Assembly: GCA_009602735.1 (NCBI GenBank)
Contig: WELA01002286.1
Coordinates: forward strand, 51,203 to 98,651
Source of the DNA: Mesotaenium endlicherianum
Taxonomy: Eukaryota; Streptophyta; Zygnematophyceae; Zygnematales; Mesotaeniaceae
Length of the DNA: 47,449 nt
Direction: 5' to 3'
The notes under the pieces are model-generated. The model was given only the letters and a program-made list of their open reading frames with translations, was not told the DNA's origin and did no database searches. The translations under genes were made by a program, and so were the position numbers. Positions 1 through 10,071 of this stretch are shown piece after piece (within the stretch, counting starts at the first letter, position 1; every line of letters starts with the position of its first letter).

Positions 1-310
1 CTCCCTCCCTCCCTCCCTCCCTGCCACCTTTTCTTTTTCGCTTCCTCCTCACCTCCCTTCCTTCATCTCTCCCTCCCTTCTCCCCCTATCCTCTCTCTCC
101 CTCTATCCCTTCCCAATCTCCCTCCCAATCTCCCTCGCCTCCCGTCGTCCCTCGCTTTTCCTTCTCCCTCGCTCACTCTGCCGCTCCTCTGTCGCTCCCC
201 TAATCCCTGCTTGCTCCCTCACTCGGTCCCTCCAAACCTTCTTCGTTTTGCTCCGTCCCAACATCCCTCCATCTGTCGCTCCCTGCCTCTTACCCAACCT
301 CCCTCACTCT
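1..310. repeat. Pyrimidine-rich low-complexity tract
   Basis: The plus strand is almost entirely C and T. It begins with perfect CTCC repeats (about 1-22) and continues as degenerate CTCC/CCTT runs to about 310, where the composition changes abruptly. Frames that stay open here are a product of the biased composition (Arg/Glu/Gly-rich one way, Ser/Pro/Leu-rich the other) and show no recognisable domain. No gene is called. Confidence 0.85.
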
Positions 311-654
311 CGGGTTTGGTGGCTACAATTGAATTCGTTCCTCTGCGCAGTGAACCAAAATCCATCAGCAACTACAAGGCTGCAAGCGAGCGATATCGGT
401 TTTGCAATTTTTTGAAGTTCCCGTCGTTGCAGCAAAGCTGCCACATTGTACTAAGAAATTCCAATCGCGTCGACCGATACGTTTTTCAGACTCACAAGTG
501 GAAGAACCCCGACGCTCACGCACATGAAGAACGACGTAACGTCCCTGGCCGGCACGCACGAGTGAAACAATTCTCGTCCGCTTAGTTCGGCGAACCGACT
601 CAGTTCGCTTAATTAAGCGTACGAAGGTCGGCCAGTTCGGCGAACGGCGTAACC
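311..654. other. Unassigned DNA left of E1, with a repeated 12-mer
   Basis: This sequence of ordinary composition lies between the pyrimidine tract and the truncated end of element E1. I recognise no gene in it. The 12-mer AGTTCGGCGAAC occurs at 584-595 and again at 634-645, and each copy is nearly self-complementary (GTTCG...GAAC). Homology to E2 starts at about 655, so this block marks the breakpoint that removed the integrase and 3' LTR of E1. Confidence 0.5.
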
Positions 655-2098
655 CAGGTTCTCCCTCCTCAACAGCTTGAGCTTCTTCTGACAGTGAGTC
701 AGAGCTAGACAATCTGTAATCACCTTAAAAGCTATACCATGTAAGTATGCTCTCCACTGTTTGAGCACATGAATGATAGCTAGCAGCTCTTTATCATGCA
801 CTGAGTAATTAATCTCCGCTGGATTAAATTTCATAGACTCGTACAAACCAGGTTGCTACTCCTGCCTTACCTTACCATCCTTTGTGGTTTTGTCAGCAAG
901 CTGCAACAAAATAGCAACCATGGCAAAGTCAGAGCCATCAGTAACCACCCCCACCGGTTTGCTGGGGTCATACACGGCTAGCACTGGGGCAGAACAAAGG
1001 GCATCTTTAAGGGTCTGGAAGGCAGCCTGCTGCACTTCCCCCCACACATACCCTATGTCTTTCTTAGTAAGGTCAGTCAGTTTACTGGCTTTTGTAGAAT
1101 AGTTCTCAATAAATCTCCTATAGTAGTTGGCCAACTCGAGGAAGGATCTAACTTCAGAGTCAGACTGTGGTACTGGCCAGTTGCTTATGGTCTGGACTTT
1201 CTTAGGATCCACACTGATGCCTACTGTACTGACAACGTGGCCTAAGAAGTCAATACTCTCCTTAAAGAAATCACACTTGCTCATATGAGCATATAAGTGA
1301 TTTCTTCTCAGAGTGTCCATGATTGTGTTAAGTGTTCAGCGAGCTGAGCTTCATCTTTATAGAAAATTGAAACATCATCCAAGAAAACTTGCTCAAACTT
1401 ATCCAAATAAGGTCCAAAAATGTCGTGCATAGCACCCATGAAGGTCGAAATAGCATTAGTCAGTCCAAATGGCATCACGTTGAACTCATTGTGTCCATAA
1501 CGTGTGCGAAAGGCAGTCTTGTGTTCTTCCGCCTCAGCAACTTTGATTTGATGATAACCACTCTTGAGATCTATCTTACTGAACACCTTAGCACCAGACA
1601 GGGTATCGAGCAAGTCCTCGATTTTGGGTAAAGCATACTTGTTGTTTACTATAATTTTGTTTAGAGCTCTGTAATCCACACACATCCGCATACTTCCATC
1701 CTTTTTCTTAACAAATAAGATGGGTGCGCCGTAAGGTGACATACTGGGGGAAATATAACCATTTTCTTCAAGCTCTGCAATCTGTGTTTCCAACTCCTCG
1801 CTCTCCACATAAGACAAGCCATTAGTGCGTTGCCTGGGTGGCTGACTCCAGGTAATGAATCTATCCTATCATCTTCTTCCCTCTTTGAGGGTAGTCCTAG
1901 AGGCATATTAGAAATATCCGTGTATTGAGCAACAATTTTTGCTGCAGTAGGGTGCTCCGGAGGGCTTACCTTTTTCTCCACCACTTCTTCAGGTTGAGGA
2001 GGTACCTCTCTTAGCACCAGACAGAACATTATGTCTTCCTTCTGGTTCCAGCTTTTGACGAACTCCATTGCATTCAGCAACTTGCATCCTTCTGGAAG
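655..2098 (-). pseudogene. E1 pol remnant: reverse transcriptase and RNase H
   Basis: Disrupted gypsy pol in several frames. The 1817-1308 segment holds RT motifs: a [18 protein letters not shown] block, the [12 protein letters not shown] catalytic block, and VFLDDVSIF, an FLDD variant of the YxDD active site. The 1320-856 segment carries the RT thumb/connection (FLGHVVS, NYYRRFIENYS) and the start of RNase H (VVTDGSDFAM). The 846-613 segment continues RNase H (HDKELLAIIHVLKQW, then VITDCLALTH). Homology to E2 stops at about 655, before the integrase. The function was cDNA synthesis and RNA removal; this copy cannot encode it. Confidence 0.88.
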
Positions 2099-2949
2099 CC
2101 TCTTCTATTCCTTCATTTGCCATCCATACAAGACAAGAGGAAGAGCACTGGTGGGTGCCAAGTTAGTTTGCCCATCACTGGCTCCTCTCACTTTAACTGT
2201 ACCTCTACTCCAACACACTTCAGCTTGATGTCTGTTAAGCCAGGACCTGCCTAGCACGAGATCATAAAAGCCAGTCTTGAGTATCTCAAATGTAAGCGAT
2301 TCAGTTAGAACTGCAATGCCAGAACCTAACTGGACCTCAAAAGGCTTGGTTATAATTTCTCCCGAGATACTTGAGGCATCTCCAAGGAATATTTTTCTAT
2401 TTCCGTGGGTGAGAGTATGCAGCCTTAGCCGCTTAACTAAGTTCTTATGGATAAAAGTATGTGACGCCCCTGCGTCAACAAATGCCCTCACCTTCCCGCC
2501 TCTAGTCATGCAGTGCAGTAGGATAGGAAGGACTGTCTTGTCCTGACTTTGGCATTGTTCTCTTGACTTAGCAAAGAAGTATTGGACATCAGGTGCAACA
2601 AGATCATCCAGAGCGTGCACTCTCTAGAGGTATATATTGCTGATGGTCTCCTTTACCTGGTTGTCAGGCATGCATAGTGAATCCAGTTCAGCAGGACCCA
2701 TAATACCTGCTACAGGGCAGCTAGTGACGACTCACTATCTCTAGCATCCTCACAATCAGTAGACTAGATTACTGACAGTTGCTGGCTTTTAAACACGGGT
2801 TCTTTCTCTTGATTTTGGGAAGGTGCTTGACGGGACACTGCTCTTTGTAGTGGCCCAACTGCTGGCAATGGTAGCAAACAGATTTTGATGAGGCTGGTCT
2901 CGGCTTAGTCCTACCACCACCTCTTCCATAGCCGCCTCGAGAGAAACCA
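2099..2949 (-). repeat. E1 internal tandem duplication, unit 1 (zinc knuckle to protease)
   Basis: This ~851-bp unit is repeated directly at 2950-3800. Each unit contains the end of the gag zinc-knuckle region and the aspartic protease. In this unit the protease frame is 2620-2105, with AFVDAGASHTFIH (DAGA where DSGA is usual). Both edges carry the pentamer CCTCT (2099-2103, 2950-2954, 3802-3806), so the duplication probably arose at microhomology. The two units have diverged by scattered substitutions, so the event is not fresh, or one unit was later overwritten. Confidence 0.85.
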
Positions 2950-3800
2950 CCTCTTCTATTCCTTCATTTGCCATCCATACAAGACAAGAGGAAGAGCACT
3001 GGTGGGTGCCAAGTTAGTTTGCCCATCACTGGCTCCTCTCACTTTAACTGTACCTCTACTCCAACACACTTCAGCTTGATGTCTGTTAAGCCAGGACCTG
3101 CCTAGCACGAGATCATAAAAGCCAGTCTTGAGTATCTCAAATGTAAGCGATTCAGTTAGAACTGCAATGCCAGAACCTAACTGGACCTCAATAGGCTTGG
3201 TTATAACTCCTCCCGGGATACTTGAGGCATCTCCAAGGAATATTTTTCTATTCCCTTGGGTGACAGTAGGCAGCCATAGCCGCTTAACTAAGTTCTTATG
3301 AATAAAAGTATGTGACGCCCCTCCGTCAACAAATGCCGTCACCTTCTCACTTGTAGTCATGCAGTTCAGTAGGATAGGAAGGACTCTCTTGTCCTGACTT
3401 TGGCATTGTTCTCCTGACTTAGCAAAGAAGTATTGAACATCAGGTGGAACAAGATCATCTAGAGCGTGCACTCTCTAGAGGTCTATATTGCTAGTGGTCT
3501 CCTTTATCTGGTTGTCCGGCATGCATAGTGAATCCCGTTCAGCAGGACCCATAAAACCTGCTAAGAGGGCAGCTAGCGACGACTCGCTATCTCTAGCATC
3601 CTCACAATCAGTAGACTAGATTACTGACTTTTACTGTCTTTTAAAGACTGGTCCTTTCTCTTGACCTTGGGAAGGTGCTTGACAGGACACTGCTCTCTAT
3701 AGTGGCCCAACTGTTGGCAATAGTAGCAAACAGATTTTGCTGAGGCTGGTCTCGGCTTAGTCCTACCACCACCTCTTCCATAGCCGCCTCGAGAGAAACC
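2950..3800 (-). repeat. E1 internal tandem duplication, unit 2 (protease copy 2)
   Basis: Second unit of the tandem duplication. The protease frame at 3471-2956 contains AFVDGGASHTFIHKNL, so the active-site triad reads DGG rather than DSG/DTG. Most of this unit falls within a tract (3217-3937) that I find identical to E2 19444-20164, whereas unit 1 differs from E2 at many positions. Unit 2 is therefore the part most recently shared with E2. Confidence 0.85.
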
Positions 3801-5066
3801 ACCTCTACCTTTAGACTGTATAGCATTATACTCATACTCGTATTCCTCACCCTGATCATCCTCAGCCTGGTCTCCTTCACTTGCATTGTAGGAACCGTGG
3901 GGCTTTTTGACAATCTTAGACACCGAAGCATTACTCTAGCGCTTGTGATTCAACTGCTGCTGATCCCAGGCATCAGCATCCTGGATCAAGTGAGCCAATT
4001 TCTCATACTTCTTCTCAGCAAAATAACCAGAGACTTAGGAATTCAAGCCATATCTGAAGTATGCTATCCTATACCGTTCGGGCAAGTCTGGTTGTTTCGT
4101 CATGTTGTCCTGAAACTTTTGAGCAAACTCAGCAACTGAAGTGGTCCGCTTCAGTGTCAGGGAGACCATCGCATAGATAGCTTTCTCCTGCTGGTTGATG
4201 ACATCAAACTTCTTATGCAACTTCTCGACAAACTCTACCCACGTTGGGTCACCAAGTTGCAGAGCCTTACGCTCTCCTTTCAGTAGCGCACCAGTGTGCC
4301 TGACCTTCTCGTAATCTTGCAACTCTGGGTAATTCTCCAGCCACTGCACAACATCAGCGAGAAACTTGATCAGGTAATATTTCTGGTTTCCCTCAGGATT
4401 GTAGTCCTGGGGAGGTTTTGGCTTAGGCTTACTAGGCCCTCTGCCACCACCACCAGTGGTTTGGGAACCCAGTTGGTCTCTGTCCCGCAGGAGAGACTTT
4501 ATGGTTCTTTTGTCCTCCTGTTGGGACTGATACATGATCGCCATTTGCGACTGCATTTAAACGAACAATGCTCCCAAGTCTACACTCTAGGGTGGAAGTC
4601 TAGCAAATGCAACAGCAGCAGTGGCATCTAGTCGCTGAGTAATGTTCTCAACAGTCCCTTTTGCTCCTGCAGCAGCAATTCCTGCCGCATTCAGCCGGTC
4701 ACAAATTTGACCCAAGGGTACATTGAGTTGTACAGCATGAGGTGGGTTGAGAACATTGGCCCTTGATGCCATTTGTTCTTTGACAGTGCGCTCGTCCGCT
4801 GGCTATCCTCCCCTCCTTTCTGGACCTTCAGCGACTTTTGCTAATCGCTCAGCTTCTTATCTGGCTCTCTCCTCCTCAGCTTGGTGTGCTGCGACCGCGG
4901 CAATTGCAGCTGCCTTTTCTGCAGCCTCTCTAGCTGCAGTATCTGCCACCGCTTCAGAATAGGTACTGGTTCTCGCTACATGGCTTTCCGCCTGATTTTT
5001 GACATTCTCGTTGTCCTAGTTCTCCATGTCTCGGGAGTTGCTACTTTGAGACCTTGTCCTTACCAT
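3621..5066 (-). pseudogene. E1 gag pseudogene (capsid/nucleocapsid)
   Basis: The start is set by alignment with E2 gag, whose MVRTRSQTSN start at 21322 corresponds to the ATG at 5064-5066. It contains an Ala/Glu-rich N-terminal region, a retrotransposon-gag domain (around 4556-4035: VVQWLENYPELQDYEKV, then VAEFAQKFQDNMTKQ), a GGFSRGGYGRGGGR linker and a CCHC knuckle (CYYCQQLGHYREQC, around 3700). Compared with E2, in-frame stops lie at 5016-5018, 4804-4806, 4587-4589, 4557-4559, one near 4850, one near 4035 and one at 3936-3938. Five of these seven replace Gln codons by C-to-T. Gag would package element RNA; this copy is dead. Confidence 0.88.
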
Positions 5067-5087
5067 ACAAAGAAAACTGTGATAACC

Positions 5088-5099
5088 GCTCCGATACCA
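5088..5099 (-). other. E1 primer-binding site (tRNA-iMet type)
   Basis: The minus strand reads TGGTATCGGAGC, one base inside the 5' LTR. This is the usual plant gypsy/copia site complementary to the 3' end of initiator Met-tRNA. It fixes the element's strand and the inner LTR edge at 5101. Confidence 0.88.
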
Positions 5100-5100
5100 C

Positions 5101-5819
5101 TGAAATGAATCGACTTACCAAATAGGCGAATAACAATTAATAAAGATCTTTATATTAGCAAGTAATCTTTATGGTATTTTTCGTTAATTGATATAACAGC
5201 AAAGAACAATACACTAGCACTGAATAAGACTCGTAAACCAAATGCAAGTAAACTAGCATCAATAATGCAATCAGTAAACTCATACATAAGCAAGGTTGGA
5301 AAACAGTGCGTATCAATGGCTTCTCGCCTTGGATTCAGATCTCTCTAAGTAAGCTGTACAAGAGAGTTGGCCTCGTTTCCGAATGCCGAACTCCAGAGCA
5401 ATCCTAGCATATGTACATGGAATGAGTTTACTGTTCAACGACCAGTGCGATGGCACCGCCTACCCGGGAGTTAACCACGTTGGTAGGACCTCGATTAACC
5501 AAATCCACCGCCATCTCCCATCATCTTGAATCGCCATCCATCATAGGGATGTCATCTGGCCATTCATCTAGCATACCACACTTAGATGCATATTGAGGCA
5601 GTTCGCTGCTACCGAGTACGGAAGTCAGCCGGCTGTCAAAGAATGTGTCAGCAAGGTGACTTAAGTTGACTTCAACCTGTTGCGTCCGGCTGAGTCCTTA
5701 AATTGATAATTATATAAAGTCCACCAGACTCACATACTACATAAAGTTCAGCAAGCTGAACTTAATTAATTATTATATTTAATTGAATATTATATCAACC
5801 AATATACTGATTCATTATA
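5101..5819 (-). repeat. E1 5' LTR (family E, ~720 bp)
   Basis: It matches the LTRs of E2 (6471-7190 and 21357-28761) end to end. Family ends on the minus strand are TGTAATGAATC at the start and GATTCATTTCA at the end, an imperfect terminal inverted repeat. The outer end here reads TATAATGAATC, so the terminal TG is mutated. The flank at 5820 is D-family reverse transcriptase. Confidence 0.88.
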
Positions 5820-6470
5820 CTGTGTCAACAACTCCTTAATCTTCTCGTAAGCTTGCTGCTCCTTGTCAGTTTATAGCCTGTTCTCCTACTTCTTTAACAT
5901 GTCCGTAAGCGGTGCACACACGTTGGCAAATTCTTCAATGAAATGTCGATAATAATTTGCCAAGGAAACTCTTGAGTTGATGAATGTCATCAAGTTTCGG
6001 CCAATCTTTGACTTCTTCCACCTTCTTCTTCTCCACCTTCTTCTTCTCCACCTTGACTCCTTCTGCTCCCACTATATATCCAAGAAACTCGACTTCCTTG
6101 AGACAGAAGCCACACTTGCTTATCTTCCCATACAGCTTCTGATCTCTCAAGACCTCCAACACCTTCTTGAGATGCTTCACATATTCCTCCAAGGTCTTCA
6201 AATAGATCAAGATGTCGTCCAAAAATACTGCAACAAACTGGTCCACTAAGATCTCAAAATACTGTTCATGAGCCCCATGAACGTAGCACGTGCAATAATC
6301 ACCCCAAAAGCCATGACTCTGAACTTGAACAAACCATAGCGAGTCCTGAATGCAGTCTTCTAAACATCTTCTTCCGCACTTCGAACCTGGCGCTAGCCAC
6401 TCCTTAAATCAATCTTTGAGAAATATTTCACACCAACAAGCCTGTCAATCCACTTGTGGAAGTGGGAACT
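5820..6470 (-). pseudogene. D2 reverse transcriptase, distal fragment
   Basis: Continuation of the D2 pol gene whose proximal half lies at 28762-29360. Reading on the minus strand from 6470, the segment resumes at the codons for YPLPQVD, continues through KYFSKIDL, and then opens at 6246-5935 with [19 protein letters not shown] (FLDD active site) and the thumb. It includes a small internal duplication giving EKKKVEKKKVE. It is cut at 5820, inside the connection region after KIKELLTQ, by the E1 LTR. D1 (35430-36434) provides the intact-order comparison. Confidence 0.88.
6466..6470. repeat. Left target-site duplication of E2 (degenerate)
   Basis: GAACT here pairs with GTACC at 28762-28766. The homologous D1 sequence, read in the same orientation, has GTACT at this point. 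Each flank is therefore one substitution away from a common 5-bp target in the D2 RT gene, and joining the two flanks restores the D order. Confidence 0.75.
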
Positions 6471-7190
6471 TGAAATGACTCGACTTACCAAGTAGACGAT
6501 TAACAATTAATCAAGATCTTTATATCAGCAAGTAATTTCTATGGTAATTTCTGTTAACTGATTAAACTGCAAAGGACAACACACTTGCAGTGTACAATAC
6601 TTTGTCAGTAAAACGCAAGTAAACGAGCATGAGTAATGCAATCAATAAACTCATACATAAGCAAGGCTAGGAGACAGTGCATATCAATGGCTTCTCGCCT
6701 TGGATTCCGATATCCCTCAGTAAGCTGTACAAGAGAGTTGGCCACGTTTCCAAATGCCGATATCAAAAGCAATACCTAGCATATGTACAAGGAATGAGTT
6801 CTTAGTTCAACGGCAAGTGCCATGGCACCCCCTACCCGGGAGTTAACCATGCTGGAAGGACCTCGGTTAACCAAATCCACCGCCATCTCCCATCATCTCG
6901 AATCGCCATCCATCCTAGGGATGTCATCTGGCCATTCATCTAGCATACCACACTTAGATGCATATCTAGGAAGTTTGCTGCTACCAAGTACGAAAGTCAG
7001 CTGGCTGTCAAACAATGTGTCAGCAAGCTGACTTAAGTTGACTTCAGCCTGCTGCTTCTGGCTGAGTCATTAAATTGATATTTTCCTTAAGTCCAGCAGA
7101 CTTAATATAAACTAGAGTTCAACAAGTTGAACTTTTTTATCTATTATGTTTAAATGAATATTATATTGACCAATATACTGATTCATTACA
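6471..7190 (-). repeat. E2 3' LTR
   Basis: This 720-bp LTR ends in the family-E termini. It is preceded on the minus strand by a purine-rich stretch, GAAGCTGGAGGGAT (7191-7204), the likely polypurine tract. It could be mistaken for a solo LTR, but its outer flank pairs with the flank at 28762, and E2 coding sequence follows internally. Confidence 0.85.
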
Positions 7191-7527
7191 ATCCCTCCAG
7201 CTTCACATTTTGTTGCCTGAGGCCTCGACAACACTAACACTGGGTACATGGTTCCTCTAGCTGAAAAAACTGATCTCCCTCCCACCACTTTTTGCTTCAA
7301 CACTGATATCTAACGGTGGGAATCACTAGTAACACCGTGTTGTCCCTTCCACCCTCAGCCTACTGCCATTTATGAGGGAGATGTCCCTGGGGGCCTATGG
7401 TCATGGGAGCTTGAACTCCTCCTGTCTTGGAAGCTCCTGAAGCCTAGGGGATCCGCGTAGGGACCCAGGGGAGAACGCAGTAACTGGGCTATTTCCTCCT
7501 GCACAGTCTGAAAATGAATGAAGGCAC
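7191..7527 (-). other. E2 3' untranslated end and polypurine tract
   Basis: From the last readable part of the extra ORF to the 3' LTR. The 14 bases beside the LTR are purine-rich on the minus strand, as expected for the plus-strand primer. The rest contains broken reading frames (one stays open to about 7401 in a neighbouring frame) with no domain that I recognise. Confidence 0.5.
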
Positions 7528-8245
7528 TTAACCCGGGCAACCCTCAAAGGTACGTATACCGGCATCCCAGAAGGATGTTGCATGACATGAGCCAAGGGGA
7601 CATGCCCTCTCTGCGAGGAAGATGCTGGCAGGCCTCTGGCTATTTCTCTCGCCGCCCTCCTGTCTGCCCTGTCTGACTGGTTTTCCGCGCCTAGATGGAC
7701 TCTGTACCCTGGCAGTTCCCAACCAAGTGATATCTTCCTCTTCAACGATCTGATGCAAGGCTGTGTCTGTCCTGGTCAACCCAGTCTTCTCCATTATAGA
7801 GGATGTGGCCGATGTCTGGATCACAGCGGGGCTAGTGTCCTCCTCCTTGCCTTCCTCTTCTTCTTCCTCTGACCCCTCCTCCTCTTCTTCCCCTGGTTCC
7901 TCTGAGACTGCTGGTGTCTCCTCTGTCAGCTGCTCCAGCTCTTCTCGAGAAAAAGAATATCCCACTGACCTTCCCCTTTTGGGTGCTGGTAGAAGCTGTT
8001 GAGTCCTGACCGCATACAGGTTTTTTTCTCCCTGCTTGCTTGCCCATTTGGCATAAGCGTGCTTCCCTTTAAAGAATGACTCTCTGCTCCTGTCCTCCTG
8101 CATTTCTTCGCTCATGCAGTCTCTTACTCCATCCTGTCTTGGGTCCCAAGCTGCAATATGAGGAGGCAACACCATGTTCCCCTGTAGGTCTGTTAGGAAA
8201 TCTTTCTCCCCTGCCGTGTCATTTTGCTGGTCCCTCATGTTGATG
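7528..8245 (-). pseudogene. E2 extra 3' ORF, distal part (acidic, unknown)
   Basis: Not a recognised family. Once copy A and one TSD are excised, this frame continues directly from 15040-14936, so A split one gene. The visible protein is hydrophilic: a conserved-looking stretch (FLTDLQGNMVLPPHIAAWDP), a basic segment (PAPKRGRSVGYSF), then a very acidic run of about 25 Glu/Gly/Ser residues. No signal peptide, membrane segment or protease site argues for an envelope. It sits where env would be in a retrovirus-like element, but its composition suggests a gag-like or nuclear accessory protein. It could also be a piece of another, older element. Confidence 0.55.
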
Positions 8246-8250
8246 GTCAT
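8246..8250. repeat. Left TSD of copy A
   Basis: GTCAT here is repeated exactly at 14931-14935. This confirms an integrase-mediated insertion of copy A with a 5-bp stagger. Confidence 0.95.
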
Positions 8251-8753
8251 TGTAGTGATTTGAGTTATTATATATTGGTATGCATATATTTTAATGTTTT
8301 CAAATATATTTGGAGTGGTATTGTGTGGAGTCAAGTGTGAATAGGTACTCTAGTAACTTGGTTCATGTTTTTTGAACCTTTTAAGGCATTTTCGAAGTTA
8401 GAGGAAAGACCTAGAAGAACTCCATGTGGCAAAAGTCAGATGTGCCATTTTTAGGTCAAAAGGACATGTGTACATTATTCTAGAAAGAGGTGGCAAGTTT
8501 TGGGATGTGTTGGGTGCCAACACATCAAAATACACTTTCCTAGAAATTACTTATGTAGCAAGTATATAAACAAGAGCTAGAACATAGAAAGACATTCCAG
8601 AATCACTCTTGTACTTGCCAAAATCCAGAAATATATTAACTTTCAAGAAGCCATCTCTCTTTCAAGAAGCTACCACTTGTGTTCAAAGATCCTTGTCTTG
8701 AATAGATAAAGTATTCTGTTTTACTAAGTACTTTATCTATCTGTTTCACTACA
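8251..8753 (+). repeat. Copy A 5' LTR (503 bp)
   Basis: It begins TGTAGTGA and ends TCACTACA, a perfect 8-bp terminal inverted repeat. A TATA box (TATATAAA) lies at 8563-8570. Near the 3' end, ATAGATAAAGTA (8702-8713) and TACTTTATCTAT (8729-8740) form a perfect 12-bp inverted repeat around a 15-nt loop. The right-hand LTR differs by about 12 substitutions. Confidence 0.96.
8563..8570 (+). promoter_or_regulatory. TATA box of copy A 5' LTR
   Basis: TATATAAA lies about 190 bp before the LTR end and would start genomic RNA synthesis by RNA polymerase II. The same octamer is kept at 14740-14747, 22074-22081 (minus), 28251-28258 (minus) and 44852-44859, so every LTR of this family in the window retains it. 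Confidence 0.75.
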
Positions 8754-8754
8754 G

Positions 8755-8766
8755 TGGTATCGGAGC
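8755..8766 (+). other. Copy A primer-binding site (tRNA-iMet type)
   Basis: TGGTATCGGAGC begins one base after the 5' LTR. It is the complement of an initiator Met-tRNA 3' end, the usual primer for minus-strand DNA synthesis in plant LTR elements. Confidence 0.9.
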
Positions 8767-8790
8767 TAGGCACTTTGGTAGCACAAGAAG

Positions 8791-10071
8791 ATGGCCGATC
8801 CTCAAGACCAACAGCAAGCTTTCGAAGGAAGCCCTTCCTCTCCAAGACACCCTCCTCCAGCGCCGATGGGAGAGCCCACTCAAGAAAATCTGCAACAACA
8901 AGAAGCACCACAAGGAGGAGCACACCCTCCTCCAGCGTCGATGGGAGAGCCTACTCAAGGAAATCTCCAACAACAAGAAGCACCACAAGGAGGAGCACCG
9001 TCAAATCCCGTGGCAGCCGCTATAGCAAAGTTGACCCCACCACAAGGAGTTCCCGCAAATGAGTGGGCAGCCTTCCTAATGACCGTCCACAACCAAGTGG
9101 GCTTGGCCACCTATGAAGCAACCGTGCAAGCGTCAAGAGAAGCTATGGCTGCCATGGTTGCCCCTATTGCGAGCAATGCTCAAAATCCAGCCCCGGCTCA
9201 AGCGCCTCCACAAGAGCCAACGAGAGCAAGGAAACTCATCAAGCCCGGCAAACCCGACACTTTCAACCCCGGGAAAGGTGCCAACCTGAATTTATGGCTC
9301 TACCAAGTGGAGACGTACCTCGCATTCCTTGAAGTACCCGAGGAGGACTACGTTCCCTTTGCCGTTACCTTACTTAGAGGAGCAGCAACATCATGGTGGC
9401 GTAACTATCAAGCGGCTATATATCAAGCTATGGCGCACCCCATGCTCGGCCAAGAGCCCCCACCATCATATGCAAGATGGGCAGATTTTCGTGAGGCCCT
9501 CAAGAAGCAATTCATGCCCATCAATGCGGAGAAGATTGCCCGAGGAAAGCTCCACCATCTCAAGCAAACGACGTCCGTTCAAGAGTATACATCCAGATTT
9601 CACGCCCTCACTCTTGAGATCCCCAACATGTCTCTCGAGGAGAAGATTGACCGCTACATCTTTGGCCTCAAACCCAAGGTGGCAAAGGAAGTGGAGTTAC
9701 GCGACTTGACGGACTTCTCAAAGATCATTGAAGTGGCCCAAAAGGTGGATACCTTGGATTTCAAGCACTCCGTGCCTTCATCTTCACGGGTACCGACGAC
9801 GCGGGTGTACGCAGCCCCTTCCACATCCGAATCTGGACCCACACCCATGGAAATCGGAGTTATTAAAAGGGACCCCGCGGCTGCCCGGAAGAGTGGAAGA
9901 CCCTCCAATGACACTTATGATGCAAGAAACCAGCAAGGAGTGAAAGCAAGACTCTCCCCGGCTGAAAAAGAAGCTCTCATGACGGCTGGACTATGCTTTT
10001 ATTGCAAGGAAAAGGGCCATCGTGCACTTTCATGCCCCAAAAAGTTGTCAAAAAACGGACAGCGCCGGTAG
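8791..10071 (+). CDS. gag: Copy A Gag polyprotein (426 aa)
   Basis: Structural protein that would assemble the virus-like particle and bind element RNA. The first ATG after the primer-binding site is at 8791. Residues 21-45 and 46-70 are an imperfect 25-residue tandem repeat ([23 protein letters not shown]). The retrotransposon-gag/capsid domain spans roughly residues 150-300 ([15 protein letters not shown], then [12 protein letters not shown], then [11 protein letters not shown]). A CCHC knuckle, [14 protein letters not shown], lies near the C-terminus. The last codons overlap pol, with a slippery site at 10050-10056 and a stop at 10069. The protein appears identical to that of copy B. Confidence 0.96.
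   Translation: MADPQDQQQAFEGSPSSPRHPPPAPMGEPTQENLQQQEAPQGGAHPPPASMGEPTQGNLQQQEAPQGGAPSNPVAAAIAKLTPPQGVPANEWAAFLMTVHNQVGLATYEATVQASREAMAAMVAPIASNAQNPAPAQAPPQEPTRARKLIKPGKPDTFNPGKGANLNLWLYQVETYLAFLEVPEEDYVPFAVTLLRGAATSWWRNYQAAIYQAMAHPMLGQEPPPSYARWADFREALKKQFMPINAEKIARGKLHHLKQTTSVQEYTSRFHALTLEIPNMSLEEKIDRYIFGLKPKVAKEVELRDLTDFSKIIEVAQKVDTLDFKHSVPSSSRVPTTRVYAAPSTSESGPTPMEIGVIKRDPAAARKSGRPSNDTYDARNQQGVKARLSPAEKEALMTAGLCFYCKEKGHRALSCPKKLSKNGQRR
8851..9000 (+). repeat. 75-bp tandem duplication in copy A gag
   Basis: Two 75-bp units (8851-8925 and 8926-9000) encode the Pro/Gln-rich 25-residue repeats of Gag. The second differs from the first by a few substitutions ([10 protein letters not shown] against [10 protein letters not shown]). 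Copy B has the same arrangement, so the duplication predates both insertions. Confidence 0.85.

Larger units (their letters stand above)
655..5819 (-). mobile_element. E1: truncated Ty3/gypsy retrotransposon (5' LTR, gag, PR, RT, RNase H)
   Basis: On the minus strand this element runs 5' LTR (5101-5819), primer-binding site (5088-5099), gag, protease, reverse transcriptase and RNase H. It stops at about 655 in the RNase H/connection region, so integrase and 3' LTR are missing. It is closely related to E2 (16140-21356), which preserves what E1 has lost. It carries an ~851-bp internal tandem duplication and many stops, so it is a fossil. Its 5' LTR abuts a D-family RT fragment at 5820, so it inserted into D2; the other half of its TSD is not visible. 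Confidence 0.9.

Noticed and set aside
1..585. Open frames through the CT-rich tract and beyond (both strands)
   Set aside because: Composition-driven open frames with no domain; stops are avoided simply because the strand lacks the necessary bases.
6471..7190. Family-E LTR read as a solo LTR
   Set aside because: The flanking D sequence resumes at 28762, the other LTR is at 21357-28761, and E2 coding sequence lies between, so it is the 3' LTR of E2.
8755..8766. tRNA gene at the TGGTATCGGAGC sites
   Set aside because: Only the 3'-end complement of a tRNA is present, as a primer-binding site; no cloverleaf can be formed.
9329..9709. Second-frame ORFs inside gag and pol of A and B (Ser/Arg- or Pro-rich)
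   Set aside because: They lie wholly within well-supported coding regions, repeat identically in both copies, and have no motif of their own.
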